Made by a program: the position numbers and the translations under genes
In this document: positions 1-8,365 of the stretch, in pieces
How the letters are laid out: each line of letters opens with the position of its first letter
Position numbering within the stretch: position 1 is the first letter of the stretch
Assembly: GCA_003550305.1 (NCBI GenBank)
Contig: QKYT01000085.1
Span: forward strand, 116,080 to 131,620
Source: Glomus cerebriforme
Lineage: Eukaryota; Glomeromycota; Glomeromycetes; Glomerales; Glomeraceae
Direction: 5' to 3'
DNA: 15,541 nucleotides
The notes under the pieces: generated by a model
What the model saw: only the letters and a program-made list of their open reading frames with translations
What the model was told of the DNA's origin: nothing
Databases searched by the model: none

Positions 1-176
1 ATACGATGCCACTGCACTTTTTTTATATGATTTATATGAAAATAGTGCGATGGCATCGTATCGCACTTTTATTTATATGATTTATATTAAAATAGTGCGA
101 TACGATGCCAATGCACTTTTTTTTATATGTTTTATATGAAAATAGTGCGATGGCATCGTATCGCACTTTTTTTTAT
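1..176. repeat. Tandem satellite (about 50-bp half units, 100-bp full units) with alternately inverted core
   Basis: The block AATAGTGCGA recurs at 41, 91 and 141, each preceded by a T/A-rich spacer of about 28 bp (TTTATATGATTTATATGAAA or close variants). After it comes a 10-bp core that alternates: TGGCATCGTA at 51-60, TACGATGCCA at 101-110, TGGCATCGTA again at 151-160. The first and third are the exact reverse complement of the second. A partial inverted-type copy sits at 2-11. Copies of the first kind are flanked by GTGCGA and TCGCAC, themselves reverse complements. As a result 51-66 and 95-110 form a perfect 16-bp inverted repeat with a 28-base loop. The array runs off the left edge, so its full size is unknown. 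No gene overlaps it. Confidence 0.9.
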
Positions 177-463
177 GAGATTTATAGTAAGTTGTATGTC
201 ATTTTAATGAAATGTCCAGCTCCCCTGCCTGAACTTGGACTCTTGTTTATTATTTATCTTTCTGGTTGATCTGTTAAAACAACGTATTAATTGTGTCGTC
301 TGTCATGTGGTTATGTGGTTAATACGACCCTTCTCTTTGGATGGACTAGTAGATGATTAGGAGTATTTAGGACATTGGGATTTCATTTTTATTTCTAATA
401 AAAAATAATAAAAAATTAACAATTTAGTTAATCTATTCTTTTATTATTTTTTCTTTTCTTTAG
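177..463. other. Intergenic or intronic sequence; no gene recognised
   Basis: The satellite decays here into a G+C-richer stretch. There is a stop-free frame on + from 211 to 357 (49 codons, TAG at 358) without a recognisable domain, which may be chance. A good-looking splice donor GTAAGT lies at 187-192, and a T-rich tract with CTTTAG ends at 463. A 277-base intron 187-463 is therefore conceivable, but no convincing exon precedes the donor because satellite lies there. Confidence 0.4.
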
Positions 464-594
464 GTAGAACTCCAATTATATCCGATTATCACGTATGGTT
501 TGAAACAATTATAAAAACAGTTTCTTTAATTTGGAATGGTAACGTTGATTTATTTCAGCTAGAATTAAGATTGTCCGTAAAAGAAAAAAAATGA
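464..594 (+). pseudogene. Possible terminal exon or gene remnant, faintly Hid1/dymeclin-like C-terminus
   Basis: A typical fungal acceptor (T-rich tract ending CTTTAG at 463) is followed by 42 open codons beginning RTPIISDYHVW and ending in a lysine-rich tail before TGA at 592-594. The composition looks like protein rather than noise: balanced hydrophobics, three aromatics and two tryptophans. The pattern VWFETIIKTVSLIWNGNVDLF (spaced W, I, WN, LF) recalls the extreme C-termini of the Hid1/dymeclin superfamily, large Golgi and secretory-pathway proteins, where a W-rich helix is followed by WN/WY...LF close to the stop. That similarity is from memory of the family pattern and is weak. No upstream exon is visible within the 463 bases available. 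Either the rest lies beyond the left edge across an intron holding the satellite, or this is a relic. Exon-like character is moderately supported; identity is not. Confidence 0.3.
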
Positions 595-1086
595 TACTGC
601 GCGACAGACGCGTAATAATTATTGTTTAATTCTATAAATTGACAAATTATTATATAATGAATAAATAATTTATTTTTTAAAGCATATTTCATTATGTATT
701 AAGCATTTGATTAAACCATAGGTTTTGAAGTTTAATTTTAATCCTTGCATCATTCTATTTCAACTAACTAACCTAACTCCTCTTGAATATGTCCTCTTAT
801 TACAAATTTAGTGATTATAAAGGTTTGTGACTATATAGGGGTATTTTATTATGATGATAGAATAAATATTTGTAAAAAGTGTGATGATTATAACTATGAT
901 GTGATTATACTGTATAAGGGGTGCTTATAGACTATAGAAGGTACAATAATAAAAAAATATTAAATCAATATTATTAATAAATATTCCACTATATAATAAA
1001 AATAATCAATTACTTTTGAGGTAATGGATAAAGATTTTTAGTACGAGATAAAGCTGATTCTTGGCGGGTTTCTCCTTTTTTTTTAG
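595..1086. other. AT-rich spacer, nothing recognised
   Basis: This stretch is dominated by A/T runs with frequent stops in all frames. It contains an MluI-type hexamer ACGCGT (608-613) in a small G+C island, and one copy of the recurrent heptamer TACTGTA (908-914). It ends in a T-rich tract with TTTTAG (1081-1086) that could act as a splice acceptor for the coding-like stretch that follows. Confidence 0.4.
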
Positions 1087-1363
1087 ATTTTATCAAAAGG
1101 ATTTTGCTATATCAGCAACTGATGGATTGAATAGAAGAGAATTAATTCATGAGGTATAAATTTAGGGTAATTAAAAGATGAATACGTACATTATAATATA
1201 AAAAGGTAGGGTTGGAGATTTTTTTGGAATTCCAGACGTTCAAGTGTCGGGATACTCTGTGTTTATAAAGTTAAATTATAAGAATTTGAATTTAATGTTT
1301 TTTATTAAAACAAAAAACTTTATCTTAGGGAATCTTACCTTAAATTTCTTTTTATATATATAA
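1087..1363 (+). pseudogene. Coding-like stretches, unidentified, possible gene relic
   Basis: Two open stretches share one reading frame. The first follows a T-rich tract ending in TAG at 1084-1086 and reads FYQKDFAISATDGLNRREL and then IHEV, before TAA at 1157; GAG|GTATAA at 1151-1159 could be a donor. The second is open from 1205 to 1360 (52 codons, TAA at 1361-1363) and contains GDFFGIPDVQVSGYSVFIK. Both have a protein-like residue mix, but no clean splice joins them in phase: a donor at 1154 leaves phase 0, and no AG sits at the position needed. I recognise no family. It may be a decayed gene or a chance open frame, and the second half drifts into low complexity. Confidence 0.2.
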
Positions 1364-1367
1364 TATT

Positions 1368-1411
1368 AAAAAAAAGGAGGTTTTTTTTTTATTTTTTTTA
1401 TAAAAAAAAAA
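1368..1411. repeat. Homopolymer A/T inverted-repeat cluster
   Basis: Runs occur in the order A8, GGAGG, T10, A, T8, ATA, A10. The A and T runs can pair with each other in two alternative ways, giving a potential cruciform or slippage-prone site. There is no gene overlap. It is a likely place for assembly or length variation. Confidence 0.6.
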
Positions 1412-2401
1412 TACTTTTCATGATTAAAGTTCTAAAATTATGAAGTGACATTTGACGGTCTTTTTTTAATTACGTCATTTTAAGAATGAACTATTTAAGC
1501 GAAAAAGGCCAGCTGAGTGCTAAGTATTGAGTATATATTGATATTGCATTTATTAATTTTTTGTATGAATGTGAAATTTGTTATTTTTAATTGTTGTTTT
1601 TAATTTTTAAAAGGAAAATTACTTTCGATGAAGAACGAGTTTCTTGTATTTTTATAATAATTTTTTTTTACGAAAAACTCATAACAGTAAACTGATAAAT
1701 AAACCGGTCTTTTATAAAAAAAAATAGGTGTATTTTAAATATATTTTTATATTTTTAAAAATAAAGAATATTCGTTGAATTTTAAACGAAATTAATTTAT
1801 TCGCTAAGCCAACGTTAACTAGCGGAACCAACTAAAAAGGTGAGCCTAGGCTTAAGCACTGTAAATTGGATGATGACAAATTTTTGAAATTTATATAATT
1901 TACTGTGTATCAAATATCAAACATTTTGGAATTGGTTGTACCGTCAGGATGAGATAGATTTTTTGGTTAACGGGTGAGTGAAAGTTTTGATTTCAGCAGA
2001 TATTATAAATTTCATTTTCATACAAAACCACAGTGATTTTATAAATAATCATAAATGAAATCTCAAATTATTAAAATATGAATATCAAGTATATTGCAGT
2101 AAAGAAATCATTTTAAATCTTATTTAATTTATTGCTCAAAGTGCAAAATGATTGCCTTGTAAAGCATTCGCCACAATAATTATTTTTTTTAGGGCTATTA
2201 TTATTGCCGTAACAAAGGCTATGAATAATGGCTGTTTGTTTTGCTAAGCATTAAATAATAATGTAAAGGTTTAATTACGGTTCATTTCTAAGAATCATTA
2301 AAAAAAAAATCATTGAACATAAATTTTAAAAAGTCAGATTCTACATGTGAAAAATCATTGTTTTTAAAATGAAAAGTCGTGCAATTTCTCTTTTTTACAA
2401 G
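1412..2401. other. AT-rich spacer with minor palindromes
   Basis: No gene is supported. Small features are the inverted pair CGCTA / TAGCG bracketing an AACGTTAAC centre (about 1802-1824), and the 10-bp palindrome AGCCTAGGCT (1843-1852). All frames are broken by frequent stops. Confidence 0.4.
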
Positions 2402-2581
2402 GCCCGACAAAAGTTATATCGTGAAATTCGGGCAAAGCCATAGATGGCTTGATGGCTTGGTACATTAGACAATCATCTAAGCCATAAGGTGATCTTTTGG
2501 GGAGTGACAAATGTAATTAGTAGTTTAGTGTGAGAAGTTACATTTAAAATAAATAAATAAATCTTTTGGGGAGTTGCAAAT
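2402..2581. repeat. G+C-richer patch of short inverted and direct repeats
   Basis: Four elements are packed together. (1) Hairpin arms GCCCGA (2402-2407) and TCGGGC (2428-2433). (2) AAGCCAT at 2435-2441 and 2479-2485 and its complement ATGGCTT at 2444-2450 and 2452-2458, giving two alternative stems. (3) A 14-bp direct repeat ATCTTTTGGGGAGT at 2492-2505 and 2561-2574, extending to about 19 of 21 matches. (4) Between those, the inverted pair AAATGTAA (2509-2516) and TTACATTT (2538-2545). The last two together look like a small inverted-repeat insertion between direct repeats, but the inner arms do not abut the direct repeats, so this is not a clean transposon footprint. Confidence 0.5.
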
Positions 2582-3025
2582 CCAAATATTTATAATGATG
2601 TCATATTTACGGAATTACAATATTCCGCATATGGATACTCATTTTTAGATAAGATTTCGATTGGGAAAAGCAATTATGCTTGACATGATTTAAAAATTGT
2701 TCCCGAACAGATTGTATTATCGATTCTTCTATCAAGATATTAAAATACTATAGGTATAGTTAATTGTTGATATTTTGATTTACTATCGGTACTCTGTGAA
2801 TAGTAAGTGTCATCGAAATTAATTACGGTACAGTACGGTTAATTGATTTTTAGATAATTTTTAATTACGCGGCAGATCTAAGGAAATGAAACATGTATTT
2901 AGAAAATTTAAGAGTAGAAGTTGTTATGCATGACAAATTTCACCTTTTCATATGACAGCAGATCACAAATATATCTTTTAAAGCATTGTGAATTGAATTT
3001 TATTTAAAAGTTTGGGGTTAGGTTC

Positions 3026-3042
3026 ACGGGTTTCCGACCCGT
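3026..3042. repeat. Small G+C-rich hairpin ACGGGT / ACCCGT
   Basis: Perfect 6-bp arms at 3026-3031 and 3037-3042 enclose a 5-base loop, inside a weaker pair GAATTGA (2990-2996) and TCAATTC (3046-3052). It stands out against AT-rich flanks. No target-site duplication or gene association was seen, so it may be a decayed repeat. Confidence 0.35.
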
Positions 3043-4546
3043 TGCTCAATTCGAAGAACGTGGCTAATTTCTACTAACTATTAACGTTAATGTTGGCTGA
3101 ACTTTCGCAATTTTGGGCATGTTTTGGTGATATTAAAAATATTTTTTTTTATAATTTGGATTATTTTATATTTGAGTTGAGATTAATGAGTAGAAGGGAA
3201 TAAGGGATGATTCTTTTTATGATAGACGAAATAAATCATTAAAAGGTAATAACGGCTCAATGCGTCCGTTACATTTTCAAAAGAACTGTACTGTAATGAT
3301 AATTTATATTATTATATAGGAAATAAAATGTAGATGATGTAAAAAATAATAGTTTTATATAATCCTTAAATTGTCAAAATAAAGACTAAAATGGATAATT
3401 CATTGTTATAATCAACAATATTAAGTGTTAGTTCGTACAATGATACAATCAAAAATATATTTTTAGTATTCCCCTGTTTTTTATGATACATCAAATTTAA
3501 TCTATATAAGGTTATGATCATTATATTTGGTAAATCGTATTATTTACGCCATTATTCATATGATTTAAAAATGTTATTTAATAAAAAATAATTGGGAAAA
3601 ACAATTAGTTGCTCCGAAAGTCGGTCATGTGTGACAGCTTCCTGGAATAATATAAATATGACCATTATTAACCATTCCTTTCACTAAATATAAACTTTAT
3701 AACAAATATTTTTCCTTTAAAGAAATTTTAAACGGTAAATTAGATTATTCATGTAATGCACTATCAATTAATTCCATTTAACAACCTCAAATAAGAATTT
3801 CCGATCCGATTTTGATAAAACTTAAATAAAGCTTAAATTTTAAAAAATTCTTTAAATTATTATTTTTTTTTTTATTATCCATTATTTATATCTAATTGTT
3901 TAAATAATTTAAATAAACTTTGTTTTATAAAATATTTTTTTTTAAAAAAAAAAATGAAAACGCATTATATTTTTCAATTTTTACTAACCAATCCAGATAT
4001 TTAATCATTTCGTAGGTATTATGGTATCTTCACATATAAAATATTAAATTAGAATAATTATTGTAATACATAATATTAAAGATAACATAATCCATCCATC
4101 TACCTTCAATCTGATTTAATCGAAAATGTATCATCCGTCAAGACAAATAATTCGTTATCTCTTTAATCTAAATTAACTAATATCAAAAAAAAACCGAATG
4201 TTTCAACATATCAAAGTATTGTTATCGTAATTTTCTAATTTTGAGATACGAATTGTTGATGTAGAGTACAAGAACAAACTCTGATTTTTTCTTCGTACGT
4301 CCTCTGCGTCAGGCGATAACTAACACGCACGCGACACTTACCGATTAACAAATGCGATAACTTGTCATCTGATGTATGATACGAATAACAAATTTTTATT
4401 TGCCCATTTTCGTTTCAATCATTATAACTCAATTTTTTTTTGCACATGGAATATATAATAAAGAAACCTTTATTAATTGTTGCAGATCGTTAGTAAATCC
4501 GGTTAATAAAAATTAATATATTTCCGAACGATAGCAGATAGTATAA

Positions 4547-4564
4547 ACTTCTAATTTTAGAAGT
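4547..4564. repeat. 18-bp palindrome ACTTCTAA-TT-TTAGAAGT
   Basis: Perfect 8-bp arms are separated by two bases, about 670 bp upstream of the BTB gene. It could be a binding site for a dimeric regulator or a chance palindrome. Its closeness to the inverted GTAAACA pair just downstream is what makes it worth listing. Confidence 0.35.
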
Positions 4565-4587
4565 CATGTGCTACCCTTTCACAAAAT

Positions 4588-4617
4588 GTAAACACATGCA
4601 AATTAACATTTGTTTAC
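4588..4617. promoter_or_regulatory. Inverted pair of forkhead-type GTAAACA sites
   Basis: GTAAACA at 4588-4594 and its complement TGTTTAC at 4611-4617 face each other with 16 bases between. The heptamer matches the core recognised by eukaryotic forkhead factors (RTAAAYA). The location is about 610-640 bp upstream of the BTB start codon. A regulatory role is inference; each site alone is common in AT-rich DNA. Confidence 0.25.
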
Positions 4618-5186
4618 CCAATAACAATTACTATCTATCATTTCATTGGTTAACGTTGAGTACCTCTCGTAACACTATAACTGTATAACAAATACTCAAC
4701 TTTTTAATAAAAATTATAATAATTATAATAAAATTCATTCTAAATATCGTAAGTAATCATAAGATTATACATTCATTAGTATTATTTCACAAAATTTTTA
4801 AATAATCTTTCCAATAAATGTAAATTGTAAAAAAAATATAATAATAAGTCACGGGAAAGCCAAATATTCCATCCCGATTTTCTAATGTAACACCAATGTA
4901 GCACTCCACTCCTTACTCAATAATTATGATGTAACTATTTACATACTAAGGGGAGAAAAAGGTGCTATTTTTATATTCATACAATGTATAAACTTTAACC
5001 CTTATTCATTACAGCATAGTAAGGATCAACTCCCGATGATTTTTAAATTGAAAATCATATCCGATGACGAAATAGGTTCCGGATACAACGAATCATATCA
5101 ATTTTTGTACTTGGATGAATGACAGCTGATTATAATTATAAATTACTGTACTTATATTTATTTATGAAATTTTTAATCCCTTTAAA

Positions 5187-5226
5187 AGTTCATTTCTTTT
5201 TTCTTTTTATTTAAATTTTAATTAAA
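5187..5226 (+). promoter_or_regulatory. Pyrimidine-rich 5' leader of the BTB gene
   Basis: A TTC/TTT-rich tract (TTCATTTCTTTTTTCTTTTT, from about 5190) turns into an A/T-rich stretch directly before AAAATGG, a start context with A at -3 and G at +4. Similar T/C-rich leaders precede the other two genes in this window. Such tracts are common just upstream of fungal start codons; no distinct TATA element could be singled out in DNA this AT-rich. Confidence 0.3.
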
Positions 5227-7047
5227 ATGGTTCGAAATAAATTTTTACCAAAATTATCACAAAATTTACTTGAAATTTTAAATGACGACGAATATCATGA
5301 TATTACAATTGAAGTCGGTATTGATCCTTATGTAAAGATATTTCGTGCTCATATGGTCATTTTAAATTATCGTTCTCCTTACCTTCAAAGAATTTTATCA
5401 ACTAATCAAAAGAAAAATGATGGGACTTTAAACAATATTAAATTACCAAATATTTTACCTGAAATTTTTCAAATAATTTTAAGGTGAGAAATTAAATCGT
5501 TGTTTTTTTTTATAAATTTTATTATTTTTTTTAAAATTTTAACAAAATTGTTTTTTTTTTATTTCAGATATATTTATAGTGGAAGACTTTCTTTAAAAGA
5601 ATATGATGCTACAGATATTATTAAAATCTTAATTTCTGCTAATGAACTTGGTCTACAAGAAATAATCCCTTATTTAGAATCTTATTTGATTGAAAATAAT
5701 ACAAATTGGATGGAACAAAATTTTGATTTAATATATGAAACGAGTTTTAAAAATGATTCTTTTTCAGAATTACAAAAATATTGTATTAATTTAATTAATG
5801 AAAAACCGGATAAAATATTTGAATCAACAAATTTTACTTCAATTCCAGAAAAACTTTTATTATCAATCATTCAAAGTGAAAATCTTCAAATGAATGAAAT
5901 TCAAGTTTGGAATTATGTTATTAAATGGGGACTTGCTAAAAATCCAGAACTTTCTTCTAATCCTACAAATTTTTCAAAAGATGATTTTAATACTTTAAAA
6001 AATACTTTACAAAAATATATTCCTTTTATAAAATTTTATAAATTAACTTCTAAAGAATTTTTATATCAAGTATTACCTTATAAAAAAGTTTTACCAAAGG
6101 AATTATATAAAGATTTGATTAAATATTTTTTAGATCCTGATGATAATTTACATTCAAATGATGAAGCAATATCTCATACAACTAAAGAGACTAAACAGGA
6201 ATTTCAATCAGAACTTGAGACAACTAAAGAAACTGAAGAAGATCAATCAAAACTTCAAATAAATAAAGAAACTAAACAGATTTTATTAGCACATCAGATA
6301 ATTGAAGAGGATGAAGAGATTAAATCAAAACTTTTAACAACTAAAGAGGATCAATCAGAAATTGAGACAACTAAGGAAACTAATGAGAATCAATCGATTA
6401 ATGAACCGACTAAAGAGATCCAATCAAAATCTCTATTTACTAAAGAAATTAAATCCAATAATATTGATTCAAAAATTATTTCAAATCATCATGCTGAATT
6501 AATTTTAAAATGGATCGATAAAGTAGATACTTTAAATAGCTCAAATACTTATACTTTTATTTCAAAATTCATTTTTACACACAAATCGAATTATTTATTT
6601 AAATTATTATTTCGTGGATCTCGTGATGGATTTGCACCTAAAAATTTTCATGATATTTGCGATAATCAATCTCGTACTGTAACTATTATTAAAGTAAAAG
6701 ATAGTAATGAAATTCTTGGAGGATATAATCCGATTGCATGGAAATCTACTTATGGTTATGGTGCTACAAAAGATAGTTTTATATTCTCTTTTATAAATGG
6801 AAGTAATAATAATTATATTTTAAGTCGAATAAAGATTGAAAAGAATGCTATAAATTTTTGGAATCGTTACGGTCCATCATTTGGTTTTGGAGATCTTATA
6901 ATATATGGAGGTCCTGGAAATGATTATGATTTTTATGATCATAATAATAATTATTGTAAAAAAAGATCTTATGAAAAACCGATCAGAGAATCTAGTGAAA
7001 CATTTTCTATAGAAGAATATGAAGTATTCCAGATTATAAAGAATTAA
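5227..7047 (+). CDS. BTB/POZ-BACK-TLDc domain protein, two exons
   Basis: Spliced CDS joins 5227-5483 and 5568-7047, giving 578 residues. The start at 5227 is chosen because it precedes the BTB fold directly and has a good AAAATGG context. Residues about 15-127 are a BTB/POZ domain (HDITIEVG 24-31, FRAHMVIL 39-46, RSPYL 49-53, YIYSG 87-91). A BACK-like helical region follows (about 130-235). Residues 290-382 are a Lys/Glu/Thr/Gln-rich linker of imperfect TKE repeats. Residues about 387-575 are a TLDc domain (LLFRGSRDGF 432-441, GGYNP 470-474, W477, FGFGDL 524-529). BTB-BACK proteins commonly recruit substrates to Cullin-3 ubiquitin ligases; TLDc domains in other proteins bind V-ATPase or act in oxidative-stress protection. 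BTB-TLDc proteins are abundant in Rhizophagus. Which substrate it binds cannot be told. The reading frame is intact throughout. Confidence 0.93.
5484..5567 (+). other. Intron of the BTB-TLDc gene (84 bp)
   Basis: The donor is AAG|GTGAGA and the acceptor is TTTTATTTCAG|A, after a long T-rich tract. Splicing joins AG and A into an AGA codon (Arg86) and restores the BTB motif R-YIYSG across the junction. Without splicing, translation stops at TGA 5485-5487. A Met-started open frame that begins inside the intron at 5500 is not a genuine start: its first 22 residues are Phe/Ile-rich translated intron. Confidence 0.92.
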
Positions 7048-7844
7048 TATTTAATATATAAATACTGTATTTTTCTTATTTTTATTTATTTTATTTATTA
7101 ATAAATTTGAGATTATATATATATTTTTTCCAATTCAATTATTCAATTTTATCAAAAATCAACTGTACAGTAAATTAATTAGCCGAAATTAACCAAAAAT
7201 TACAATTTATATTAAATATGCTTCACATTGTTCGTCAACTTTCAGCTTTTTTTTTTCTTATTCCACATTCACGGACAAGCGCTTTATTTCTTAAATAATA
7301 TTATTATAAAATTGAGGTTTTAAAGTACTTTTTATTTCAATAATTAATGCGTTTAAACGCTGTAATAATTTAAGAATTATTTATTTTATTTTGCATTAAT
7401 AAAATACAGTATAATTTCGATAATGCTTCTATTGTCATCAAGTGGGCGAGCTCGCTAACACCATATTTATTTATGAATTTTGACTCCAATAAGTAATATT
7501 GCTTAAAAAAATCAAAATTAGAAAGTAAAGTAATTTTTGCTTTTCCACAGTTTGATTTAATGATTTAATTATCGTTAGAAAAATTTTTTATTATAAATAA
7601 ATTTCTACATTTTTTAGTAACAATAATACGGCAAATTATCCACACGAACTTATATGTTACCCTATAATTGTTACTCCTGTTTCTCCTACTACTCATCTAT
7701 AATTTCATAATTCTATTTTTACGCGTCACGCGAAGTTATTTTTGCCAAAGAAAGTTATTATATTACGAAATCTAACATCTTGAAATCGAAATATTGAATG
7801 AAAATTTTGCACATCGATAAAGTGAGTATATTTTTATTTTCCAG
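7048..7844. other. AT-rich spacer downstream of the BTB gene
   Basis: A polyadenylation-type AATAAA lies at 7100-7105, 53 bases after the stop. The heptamer TACTGTA/TACAGTA occurs at 7063, 7166 and 7405. There is a 10-bp G+C palindrome GCGAGCTCGC (7446-7455) and a paired ACGCGT / ACGCG (7721-7726 and 7728-7732) resembling yeast MluI cell-cycle boxes. No gene was seen. Confidence 0.4.
7100..7105 (+). terminator. Candidate poly(A) signal of the BTB-TLDc gene
   Basis: AATAAA stands 53 bases past the stop codon, within an A/T-rich 3' region. The hexamer is frequent by chance in this composition, so position is the main support. Confidence 0.35.
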
Positions 7845-8169
7845 GCGAAAGTATTCAAAAATATAAGTATATTAATAATACACTTCAAAATTTATTTTGT
7901 TTTTCATTTCGATTAAAATTAAATGGTTCTTGCTACGCTCCAGAAATAAATCCAAATTATTATTAATAAAGAAAATTCGACAATATATCATTTTGATAAA
8001 TCTGATAAAATATAGAATATTTCAATTTAGGTTGATATGTTCATTAGAACATATGACAATTTCGATTTTACATCATTTGCAAGGTGAAAGATTAAAAGGA
8101 TCTGAAAAAGATCAGGATGTTGATATGAAAATTTTCATTTTTAAATTTTTGTTGATTATTGTTACATAA
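7845..8169 (+). pseudogene. Unidentified coding-like patch in several frames, possible gene relic
   Basis: Three stretches look protein-like but lie in different frames. (1) After a T-rich tract ending CCAG (7844), 40 codons from 7847 to TAA 7964-7966 include LKLNGSCYAPEINPNYY. (2) After TTCAATTTAG (8030), 8031-8083 reads VDMFIRTYDNFDFTSFA and meets AAG|GTGAAA, a plausible donor. (3) A Met-started 90-codon frame, 7897-8169, contains HHLQGERLKGSEKDQDVDM. They cannot all be translated, and I recognise no domain. The splice-like boundaries around (1) and (2) suggest exons of a small or decayed gene. A chance origin is possible, since the first half of (3) is low-complexity Ile/Lys/Leu. Confidence 0.22.
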
Positions 8170-8365
8170 AAGATTTCTTTTTTTTTTATTTAATTTAATT
8201 CTAGAATCAATTATAATTCATATAAAAATTTTTTAACGAACATTGAATTCAACACGTGTTAGTGTTCTCAACGTAACCCACACCACCACACTATCAATCA
8301 AATAAATAATTTGTTAAATAGAGAATCTCGTAACTGATTAAATAAATAATATGTGGACTTTAGAT
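8170..8365. other. Short spacer between converging units, with palindromic E-box
   Basis: It contains AACACGTGTT (8251-8260), a 10-bp perfect palindrome with a CACGTG core, then a CCACACCACCACAC tract, and AAATAAATAAT twice (near 8300 and 8340). It lies beyond the 3' end of the minus-strand GTPase gene, so it is not in an obvious promoter position for that gene. Confidence 0.4.

Larger units (their letters stand above)
2582..5186. other. Long AT-rich intergenic region upstream of the BTB gene
   Basis: No gene, RNA gene or transposon could be supported on either strand. The longest Met-started frames seen by eye are about 20 codons. It contains the small hairpin at 3026-3042, heptamer TACAGTA/TACTGTA at 2829, 3289 and 5144, a small G+C-richer strip around 4295-4340, and the two palindromic sites at 4547-4617 listed separately. 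Confidence 0.45.

Noticed and set aside
1..176. CRISPR-like array
   Set aside because: The spacers are near identical T/A-rich sequence and only the core alternates in orientation. The genes have introns and eukaryotic domains, so this is a satellite.
608..613. ACGCGT as a cell-cycle (MBF-type) promoter site, likewise at 7721-7732
   Set aside because: No intact gene starts close by, and isolated hexamers are weak evidence. They are kept only as notes in the spacer entries.
3012..3058. Possible telomere unit (GGGGTTAGG) or tRNA/SINE B-box near GGTTCACGGG
   Set aside because: There is a single unit only, no tandem telomere repeat, and no match to the B-box core GGTTCGANTCC or a cloverleaf around it.
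5500..5565. Alternative Met start for the second half of the BTB gene at 5500
   Set aside because: The first 22 residues are Phe/Ile/Leu-rich translated intron. Splicing 5484-5567 restores a continuous BTB domain.
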